The notes beneath the pieces are model-generated. The model was not told the DNA's origin. It saw only the letters and a list, made by a program, of their open reading frames with translations, and searched no databases. Of a stretch of DNA of 60,763 bases, positions 54,463-60,763 are shown in pieces. This DNA comes from Gulosibacter hominis (GTDB lineage: Bacteria > Actinomycetota > Actinomycetes > Actinomycetales > Microbacteriaceae). The stretch is from positions 1-60,763 of the forward strand of contig NZ_CAJGWQ010000012.1 in the NCBI RefSeq assembly GCF_904842695.1. The letters run 5' to 3'. The position numbers were made by a program, and so were the translations under genes. Numbering within the stretch: the stretch's first letter is position 1; the number at the start of each line of letters is the position of its first letter.

Positions 54463-56628
54463 ATGGCAAACACCAACACCGGATCGATCTTCACCAAGGC
54501 AAACCCCGTAATCGATCGCACCGATGTGCTGCTTGACGTGCGCAACCTCAGCGTCTCGTTCAAGTCGGAAGCCGGTATCGTGCAGGCGGTTCGCAACCTC
54601 AGCTACCAGGTGCACCGCGGCGAATCGCTCGCCATCGTGGGTGAATCGGGCTCGGGTAAATCGGTTTCATCACTCGCGGTGATGGGGCTACTCGCCGAAA
54701 ACGCGATGGTTGAAGGCGAGATCCTCTTCAAGGGTGAAAACCTCCTCAAACAGAACGACCGGCAGCTGTCGGCGCTGCGCGGCGAACAGATTTCGATGGT
54801 GTTCCAGGATCCGCTGTCGGCCCTGACCCCGGTTTACCGCATCGGCGACCAGATCGCCGAGGTGATTCTGGCGCATCACGATGTGTCGAAATCGGCAGCA
54901 CGCAAACGCGCCGTCGATCTGCTGGATGCGGTGGGCATCCCCAACCCGAAGCTGCGGGCGCAGTCGTTCCCGCACGAGTTCTCGGGCGGTATGCGCCAGC
55001 GCGCCATGATCGCTATGGCGATCGCTAACGAACCCGATCTCATCATTGCCGACGAGCCCACCACCGCACTCGATGTGACCATTCAGGCGCAGGTGATGGA
55101 ACTGCTCAAGATGGCGCAAGACATCACCGGTGCCGCAACCGTGCTCATCACCCACGACCTCGGTGTGGTGAGCGGTTTCGCCGATCGCGTGATGGTGATG
55201 TACGCAGGTAAGGCCGTCGAGTTTGGTGACGTGCACTCGCTGTATGAGTCGCCCCGGATGCCGTACACGGCGGGACTGCTCGCATCCATCCCACGCGCCG
55301 ACCGGCTCGTGCACGAACCGCTCACGCCGATCGAAGGATCGCCGCCGTCGCTTGTGAACCTGCCCACCGGCTGCCCGTTCGCGGCACGCTGCCCAATCGC
55401 CACCGATCTGTGCCGCACCGAAGAACCGCAGCTCACCGGCACTGACAAGCCGGGCATCCTGGCCGCCTGCCACCACAGCGACCAGCTTGTTGGCGGCGAA
55501 GAAATTTTTAAGCGCCCCGAAGCCCCCGAACAGACACTCACCGCACCCCGTGAAGAGCGCGCCTCGGTGCTCGAGCTCGACAGCGTTGAGCGGGTGTTCC
55601 CGATCACCAAGGGTGCGCTCGTAAAGCGCAAACTGGGCGAGGTGCACGCGGTCGACCAGGCCAGTTTCGATATTCGCGAGGGCGAGACGCTTGCGCTGGT
55701 GGGTGAGTCGGGATCTGGCAAGACCACGACCATCCTCGAAGTGATGCAGCTCAAGGCACCGCAGGCTGGCACCATCAAAATTGACGGCCGGGATGTGAGC
55801 GAACTCAACCGGCGCGAGCGGCTGGCGCTGCGCAGCGATATGGGCATCGTGTTCCAAGACCCGATGGCCTCGCTCGACCCGCGTATGCCCATCGGTGACA
55901 TTTTGCGCGAACCGATGGAAGTGCAGAACTACACGACCGAGCAAATGGAAGAGCGGGTCGACTGGCTGCTGCGCACCGTCGGGCTGCTGCCCGAGCACGC
56001 CGACCGATACCCGCAGGAATTCTCGGGCGGTCAGCGTCAGCGCATCGGTATCGCCCGCGCACTCGCCTGTGAACCGCGCTTCATCGTGCTCGACGAGCCG
56101 GTGTCAGCGCTTGACGTGTCGATCCAGGCGGGCGTGATCAACCTGCTCGACGAACTCAAGCACCGACTGGGGCTCAGCTACCTGTTCGTGTCACACGATC
56201 TGTCGGTGGTGGCGCACATCGCCGACCGGGTTGCCGTGATGTATCTCGGCCGCATCGTCGAACTCGGTTCGACCGACGAGATCTTCAGCGAAGGAATCAA
56301 CCACCCGTACACGCGGGCGCTGCTGTCGGCGGTGCCGATTCCCGACCCGGTAATCGAGCGCAAACGTGAGCGCATCGTGCTGGAAGGCGATCTGCCTTCG
56401 CCCACCGAACGCCCCACCGGGTGCCGTTTTGTGAGCCGCTGCTACATCTACCAGCACCTGCTTAACGAAGAACAGCGCCAGCGCTGTAGCGATGAAATTC
56501 CCGAGCTCGACCAGCTCGGTGACCGCGACCACGCCATCGCCTGTTTTTACCCAGAGCAAACTGACACGTATATTCCCCCTAAGCGAAAACTGAATATCGA
56601 TTCCACCTCACAAGGAGAAACCGAATGA
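54463..56628 (+). CDS. Fused double ATPase of the oligopeptide ABC transporter (DppD-DppF type)
   Basis: 721 aa with two complete ATPase domains in one chain. The first has Walker A VGESGSGKSVSSLA, signature FSGGMRQRAMIAMA and Walker B LIIADEPTTALD. The second has VGESGSGKTTTILEV, FSGGQRQRIGIARAL and FIVLDEPVSALD. Each is followed by the Cys-rich oligopeptide-ATPase C-terminal motif (CPFAARCPIATDLC; CRFVSRCYIYQ). Fusion removes the need for two separate subunits and is common in actinobacteria. The last four bases overlap the binding-protein gene as ATGA. Confidence 0.94.
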   Translation: MANTNTGSIFTKANPVIDRTDVLLDVRNLSVSFKSEAGIVQAVRNLSYQVHRGESLAIVGESGSGKSVSSLAVMGLLAENAMVEGEILFKGENLLKQNDRQLSALRGEQISMVFQDPLSALTPVYRIGDQIAEVILAHHDVSKSAARKRAVDLLDAVGIPNPKLRAQSFPHEFSGGMRQRAMIAMAIANEPDLIIADEPTTALDVTIQAQVMELLKMAQDITGAATVLITHDLGVVSGFADRVMVMYAGKAVEFGDVHSLYESPRMPYTAGLLASIPRADRLVHEPLTPIEGSPPSLVNLPTGCPFAARCPIATDLCRTEEPQLTGTDKPGILAACHHSDQLVGGEEIFKRPEAPEQTLTAPREERASVLELDSVERVFPITKGALVKRKLGEVHAVDQASFDIREGETLALVGESGSGKTTTILEVMQLKAPQAGTIKIDGRDVSELNRRERLALRSDMGIVFQDPMASLDPRMPIGDILREPMEVQNYTTEQMEERVDWLLRTVGLLPEHADRYPQEFSGGQRQRIGIARALACEPRFIVLDEPVSALDVSIQAGVINLLDELKHRLGLSYLFVSHDLSVVAHIADRVAVMYLGRIVELGSTDEIFSEGINHPYTRALLSAVPIPDPVIERKRERIVLEGDLPSPTERPTGCRFVSRCYIYQHLLNEEQRQRCSDEIPELDQLGDRDHAIACFYPEQTDTYIPPKRKLNIDSTSQGETE

Positions 56629-58349
56629 AGAAGCGAATTTTGACCGGTGTCGCTGCTGCAGCGGCACTGGCACTCGCACTGACCGGTTGTGCACGGGCCG
56701 ATGAAGACCCGAACAACACTCAGGCCGGCGGCGACCACATTGCAGCCGACCAGAACGAGATGAACGCTCAGCCCGAGGAGAACCTCGGTGAGGGCGGCAC
56801 GCTCCGGCTGTACAACAACGCCTTCCCGGCGAACTTCAACACCTCGACCGCTGACGGTAACGAGAAGAACACCAAAGACATCATGGACGCCGTGTACCCC
56901 AACCTGTACAAGTACACCGCTGACGGTCAGGTGATCCCGAACGAGCTCTACGCCAAGCGCATCGAGCAGACCAACGAGTCGCCCCAGACCATCGAAATCG
57001 AGCTGGTCGAGGGCAACAAGTGGTCGGACGGCACCCCCATCGACTGGAAGTCGATCAAGAACACCTTCGACGCCATGGTCAACGAAGAGTTCAACGTCGC
57101 TTCGCGTGAAGGTTTCGACCGCGTCGAAAAGGTTGAGAAGGGTGACAACGACTACACCGCAGTCGTGACCTTCAAGGAAGGCGAAGTCTACGCCGACTGG
57201 ATCGGCCTGGCTGGAGTCATGCCCGACCAGCTCGTCGCCTCGGCAAAGGAGTTCAACGAGGGCTGGGTGAACGGCCCCAAGGTGACCGCCGGCCCCTACA
57301 CGATCGACAAGATCGACTCGGCCAACAAGTCGGTTACCCTCAAGCCCGACGAGAACTGGACCGGCGAGCGCAAGGCCAAGCTTGACCGCATCTCGTTCCA
57401 GACCATTGAAGACCCGGCTGCTGCCGCTACCTCGTTCAACGGTGGCCAGCTTGACGTGATCGACGCCTCGAACCTCGCGATCTACTCGGTTGTCGAACCC
57501 GAGACCGGTGAAGGCACCGACTTCGAAATCCGCAAGGCCGCTGGCCCGAGCTGGACCCACTTCACCCTGAACGGTAAGGAGGGGTACATCCTCGAAGACC
57601 AGAACCTGCGTCAGGCATTCGCCTACGCCATCGACCGTAAGTCGATCTTCCAGGCTGTGAACGGCACCCTGCCCTACCCGAGCGGCATGGCTGACGACCT
57701 GCTCGGCAACCACATGCTCGTGCAGAACCAGGGCGGCTACGAGAACTACGCCGGCGAGTACGGCACCGCAAACGTCGAGAAGGCCAAGGAGCTCATCGAG
57801 AAGTCGGGCTGGACCATGGGTAACGACGGTTACTACCAGAAGGACGGCAAGACCCTCGAGATTCGCTACGTCTACAACGCTGGTTCGACCACTAACGGCA
57901 CCATCGCCCCGATCGCTACCGAGAACCTCAAGGCAGCCGGTATCAAGCTGAAGGTCGAGCAGGTTCCGCCGACCGACCTGTTCTCGAAGTACGTCATCCC
58001 CGGTGACTACGACATGACCCTGTTCGGCTGGAACGGTAACCCGTTCGTGACCTCGAGCGTGTCGATCTGGCGCACCGACGGTGAGCAGAACTTCTCGAGC
58101 GTCGGTACCGAAGAGATCGATGGTCTGCTCGACGAACTGCAGCGTACCACCGACCTCGACAAGCAGACCGAACTGCTCAACCAGATCGACGAGAAGCTGT
58201 GGCCGGTCATGGGCAACCTGCCCCTGTACCAGTCGTACGACTTCATCGTGACCCCGAAGGACCTCGCTAACTACGGCGCTCCCGGTTTCGAGAGCGTTGA
58301 CTGGACCCTCGTTGGTTACGTGAAAGACTCGCCGAAGCTTAAGGGCTAG
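56625..58349 (+). CDS. Peptide-binding lipoprotein (SBP family 5)
   Basis: 574 aa. A signal peptide with lipobox (ALALTGC, Cys near residue 22) is followed by an acidic linker and the family 5 binding domain (GGTLRLYNNAF, then NKWSDGTPIDWKSIKNTFDA, and later LRQAFAYAIDRKSIF). It captures peptides or related ligands outside the membrane and hands them to the permeases. AAGGAG seven bases upstream of the ATG gives strong translation, consistent with the higher copy number needed for binding proteins. A strong terminator follows. Confidence 0.93.
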   Translation: MKKRILTGVAAAAALALALTGCARADEDPNNTQAGGDHIAADQNEMNAQPEENLGEGGTLRLYNNAFPANFNTSTADGNEKNTKDIMDAVYPNLYKYTADGQVIPNELYAKRIEQTNESPQTIEIELVEGNKWSDGTPIDWKSIKNTFDAMVNEEFNVASREGFDRVEKVEKGDNDYTAVVTFKEGEVYADWIGLAGVMPDQLVASAKEFNEGWVNGPKVTAGPYTIDKIDSANKSVTLKPDENWTGERKAKLDRISFQTIEDPAAAATSFNGGQLDVIDASNLAIYSVVEPETGEGTDFEIRKAAGPSWTHFTLNGKEGYILEDQNLRQAFAYAIDRKSIFQAVNGTLPYPSGMADDLLGNHMLVQNQGGYENYAGEYGTANVEKAKELIEKSGWTMGNDGYYQKDGKTLEIRYVYNAGSTTNGTIAPIATENLKAAGIKLKVEQVPPTDLFSKYVIPGDYDMTLFGWNGNPFVTSSVSIWRTDGEQNFSSVGTEEIDGLLDELQRTTDLDKQTELLNQIDEKLWPVMGNLPLYQSYDFIVTPKDLANYGAPGFESVDWTLVGYVKDSPKLKG

Positions 58350-58365
58350 GCTGACTGTCTAACCT

Positions 58366-58404
58366 CCGGGGCTGGTGGCGCGCGTATTGCGCCACCAGCC
58401 CCGG
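58366..58404 (+). terminator. Terminator of the oligopeptide ABC operon
   Basis: CCGGGGCTGGTGGCGC and GCGCCACCAGCCCCGG form a perfect 16-bp stem with a 7-base loop; TTCGTTT follows. Confidence 0.8.
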
Positions 58405-58610
58405 TTCGTTTCCGAGGTCCGTTGCGTAGTCGCTGGGTTGTCGCTGCGCGGACGCCCCGGCCCGCGGGCGAGCTGGTGCCACGGCCCCGCGCTCCAGTGC
58501 CTCGCCCCAGGTACCGTATCCCGGTGCCGAGCCGCGGCTGCCGCATCCCAAGCGTCGTATTCCGACCGCATCCTTCACCGGGCCGCCGCCCGCCCAAACC
58601 GCCCCGCCTC

Positions 58611-58680
58611 ACCAACTTTGGCCACATAGCGGTTGATGCGGGGATATCTGCATAACGACAGCTCAATGACCAAAGTTGGT
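58611..58680. repeat. 70-bp palindromic element, copy 6
   Basis: Ends ACCAACTTTGGCCA and TGACCAAAGTTGGT. The interior differs most from copies 1-5, but several paired positions have changed on both sides. Confidence 0.88.
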
Positions 58681-58799
58681 GCGAGGGTGAGCAAGGCTGC
58701 TTCGGCTCGGACGGCTCCGCCTCCGGAAACCGGCAGAAACGAAGGCGCCGAAAACCTCTACGAGGCATGCGCGGGCGAAATCGCTGCCGGTATTCGGCC

Positions 58800-58805
58800 T
58801 AGGAT
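58800..58805 (+). promoter_or_regulatory. -10 box of the CPBP gene, leaderless arrangement
   Basis: TAGGAT ends six bases before ATG 58812. Confidence 0.5.
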
Positions 58806-58811
58806 GCATGC

Positions 58812-59612
58812 ATGGTCTCCACTCGCAGCGCCGCACGCACGCGCCTTCACTGGGAGATCTGGATCGTGTTGGCGCTGGCAATCCTGCCATCGTCTGTCTC
58901 CGCCATAGTTGCACTGCTGGAGACATCATTGCAGCACGCGACGCTTGGTGATGGCGTCCAGCAAATTAACCCCACAACCAGCACTTTTCCGATTGTCGAT
59001 CTGCTACGTCGCCTCAATTGGATCGCCGCATCGCTCGCCCCGGTCGCGCTCGCCATCTGGCTGCTGTGGACCCGGCACGAATCGGGCTTCCACCGCCTGG
59101 GAATCGATTGGCGGGGCCCTCAGCAGCTGGGGCGCGATTGCATCCGCGGCGCTGCACTCGCCGCAATCATCGGCATCCCCGGGCTCGCGCTCTACGCGGT
59201 TTCACGGCTCGTGGCCATGACTCCTCAGGTAGTGACATCTGACGCCAGCCTCACGGCCACGCAGATCACACTGCTCGTGATAGCAGCGCTGAGAGCCGCC
59301 CTGCTCGAAGAGATCGTCGTTGTCGGCTACCTCACTGTGCGGTTGCAGGCGCTCGGCTGGTCAATGTGGAAGATCATCGCGGTATCCGCACTTCTGCGTG
59401 GGTCGTACCACCTCTATCAGGGGGCCGGAATGGCACTCGGCAACGTCGCGATGGGAGTGCTGTTCGCGTGGTTGTTTTTGCGCGGTTCGCGACGCGATAC
59501 GTTCGCGAAACGACAGCGCTTAGCGCCCCTGATCATTGCGCATTTCACGCTCGACTGTGTTGCATTCCTGGGATACCCGATCGCAGTGGCGTTTTGGCCA
59601 AATCTTTTTTAG
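58812..59612 (+). CDS. CPBP family intramembrane metalloprotease
   Basis: 266 aa with about seven or eight helices. The CPBP (Abi/Rce1-like) motifs are RAALLEEIVVVGYLTVRL with the paired Glu, SALLRGSYHLYQG with the first His, and LIIAHFTLDCVAFLG with the second His. Members include CAAX-type proteases and bacteriocin self-immunity proteins; the substrate is unknown and no bacteriocin gene is adjacent. The stop overlaps that of the convergent DUF559 gene by four bases. Confidence 0.88.
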   Translation: MVSTRSAARTRLHWEIWIVLALAILPSSVSAIVALLETSLQHATLGDGVQQINPTTSTFPIVDLLRRLNWIAASLAPVALAIWLLWTRHESGFHRLGIDWRGPQQLGRDCIRGAALAAIIGIPGLALYAVSRLVAMTPQVVTSDASLTATQITLLVIAALRAALLEEIVVVGYLTVRLQALGWSMWKIIAVSALLRGSYHLYQGAGMALGNVAMGVLFAWLFLRGSRRDTFAKRQRLAPLIIAHFTLDCVAFLGYPIAVAFWPNLF

Positions 59613-60487
59613 GCGGTGAGCTCGACGGGTCTTCGCAGGTGCCAGCGGTGCCTGACAAATGTCAGTATTCGCTCGAGTGTGTCGGGCCATTCATGCACAA
59701 CATGCCGATAGGTGAGCCGCATCACGACGTATCCGCGGGAGACGGCGACTTGGTCGACATCACGGTCGTTGTGGAAGGCCTCGGGCCGGTCATGATGCTC
59801 ACGGCCGTCGGTCTCGATCAGTAGTGACCGGCCGATTTTCATGTCGTAGCGGCGGGCTCCGCGAACGGGCCACTGTGTGGTCAGCTTGATGCGAAGCGCT
59901 CGCAATCGGGCGCGCAGTAGCGACTCGAGTCCCGAATCGGATGCGACATCGCTGTATTGCAGCACCCGTCGCCCCTTGCGGCCAGATTGTTCGCAAATCT
60001 CTACGAAGGTTTCGTAGTCGAGTAGCTGTTCACGAATGAGGCTGTCTCCAATAGCCACGAGCTCGTCAATTGGTTGACATTCGAAGCAGGCCAGAAATGC
60101 AGCAGCCACGTTGTCGACGACCACCTGGGTTGCGTTTGCGAGTCGTGGCTCACGGTGTACGCACACATTTTTCGTGCGGCGGATGCGGTGCTTGCGGTCG
60201 ACTCGCACGTGTAATCGTCGGTCGTGTGCGCGCCAGGCGCCTCGGGGCTGCAGCGCTGAGGGGCCGGTGAGCGAGCCACCGGACACGCGGGCTCGGGAGA
60301 TGTCTGGATGCACATCTGAAACTGCATACCAGCCATACGCGGGGCGAATCAGCGTGCCGTTCGTAACGAGGCGCTTGAGTCCGTGCGGTGAGAGCCCGGC
60401 GCGCAGCAACCATTTGCGGCGTGCTGCACCGCCACAGCGCCGCAGCAAATCAGTTGCCTCAGGCGGTAGCCATTCGTCTCGAAACAT
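59609..60487 (-). CDS. DUF559/AbiEi-like protein with PD-(D/E)XK-type domain
   Basis: 292 aa. The N-terminal third resembles the winged-helix of AbiEi-type antitoxins (LRAGLSPHGLKRLVTNGTLI, RPAYGWYAV). The C-terminal part has the endonuclease-like core: ARRYDMKIGRSLLIETDGRE with D...E-x-D, then HNDRDVDQVAVSRGYVVMRL. Many such single-copy proteins occur in actinobacterial genomes and are not proven nucleases or antitoxins. No toxin partner (AbiEii-like nucleotidyltransferase) lies beside it within the window. Confidence 0.85.
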   Translation of the reverse strand: MFRDEWLPPEATDLLRRCGGAARRKWLLRAGLSPHGLKRLVTNGTLIRPAYGWYAVSDVHPDISRARVSGGSLTGPSALQPRGAWRAHDRRLHVRVDRKHRIRRTKNVCVHREPRLANATQVVVDNVAAAFLACFECQPIDELVAIGDSLIREQLLDYETFVEICEQSGRKGRRVLQYSDVASDSGLESLLRARLRALRIKLTTQWPVRGARRYDMKIGRSLLIETDGREHHDRPEAFHNDRDVDQVAVSRGYVVMRLTYRHVVHEWPDTLERILTFVRHRWHLRRPVELTA

Positions 60488-60763
60488 GGGAGTAGTGAAC
60501 CCGAATTGCTGGCTCGATGCGGGTGGAGCCGAGGATTCTGTGGATAAGTGACTTTCACAGGCGGAGCGGTCGCTGTATGCGTGGAATCGGATGGCTGCTG
60601 CTGTGCGCTGGCTCTAGCTGTGCGTCAGCTGCTGTTGTGCGCCTGTGGTCGCGGGCTGGCCGCGCCACACCAACTTTGGCCACACTGCTGCAGTTATGCG
60701 GATATCTGCACAGCAGCACGTATGTGGCCAAAGTTGGTGGAGGACCGGAGGGGAGGGAGAGTT
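60488..60763. other. Intergenic end of the window
   Basis: 276 bases upstream of the DUF559 gene, running off the right edge. They hold palindromic element copy 7 and no gene I can support. Confidence 0.6.
60669..60738. repeat. 70-bp palindromic element, copy 7
   Basis: Ends ACCAACTTTGGCCA and TGGCCAAAGTTGGT, perfect 14-bp inverted repeats; the central part is TATGCGGATATCTGCACA. Confidence 0.9.

Larger units (their letters stand above)
58350..58811. other. Intergenic region with terminator and one 70-bp element
   Basis: 462 bases. They contain the operon terminator (58366-58404), palindromic element copy 6 and the promoter of the CPBP gene. Open frames seen on both strands are not supported. 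Confidence 0.7.

Noticed and set aside
24588-60738. Integron attC sites (similar length and hairpin shape)
   Set aside because: The ends do not fit the RYYYAAC/GTTRRRY core, no integrase is seen, and the copies do not border gene cassettes.

Overview
The window comes from a high-GC actinobacterium, probably of the family Microbacteriaceae. The evidence is a mycothiol S-conjugate amidase (Mca), the actinobacterial small families DUF501, DUF4307 and DUF4245, abundant GTG starts, TANNNT -10 boxes, and many GGATGC/GCATCC words. I cannot name the genus from sequence alone.

Positions 1-6640 are accessory and visibly richer in A+T than the rest. They begin with the C-terminal end of an IS481-type transposase and continue with a tightly packed plus-strand gene set. 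In order it encodes a 31-residue peptide (too short for normal gene calling), a 105-aa protein, a 188-aa protein that may be DUF6875-like, a Ser/Thr-kinase-like protein, a NodU/TobZ-type carbamoyltransferase, a JmjC/cupin-type iron oxygenase, and a one-chain ABC exporter. Most genes overlap or lie within a few bases of each other. I read this as a candidate ribosomal-peptide or other small-molecule biosynthetic cluster in which a substrate is hydroxylated, carbamoylated, possibly phosphorylated, and exported. The chemistry is inference. This is the strongest candidate for an undescribed system here.

From 6872 to the end the content is mostly chromosomal housekeeping: methionine synthesis (metF, metE), 6-phosphogluconate dehydrogenase, ribosomal protein L25, pth, dtd, mfd and mazG, then hisS, eno, a FtsB/DivIC-like gene and DUF501, a type II NADH dehydrogenase, a short tRNA with anticodon UAA, lemA, an AI-2E-family permease, ilvA, greA, DUF4307 and mca, hemolysin III, an isoprenyl transferase, PIN-PhoH, a prepilin-peptidase-like protein, fumC, DUF4245-xseB-xseA, ispH, fbaA, glpX, a fatty acyl-CoA ligase, an MFS transporter, a Rieske lipoprotein, malQ, an oligopeptide ABC operon, a CPBP protease and a DUF559 protein.

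Two features cut across the housekeeping part. First, seven intergenic elements of exactly 70 bp each form an almost full-length inverted repeat with fixed 14-bp ends. Several paired positions change together between copies, which supports a conserved hairpin or cruciform. They usually lie just after transcription terminators, and three are in tandem between eno and the ftsB-like gene. Second, many genes have a TANNNT box 6-7 bases before the start codon, which predicts leaderless mRNAs. Other points worth attention are a terminator hairpin that fills the greA leader, a strong hairpin inside the 3' end of metE, and the UAA-anticodon tRNA, which lacks the long variable arm expected of tRNA-Leu.
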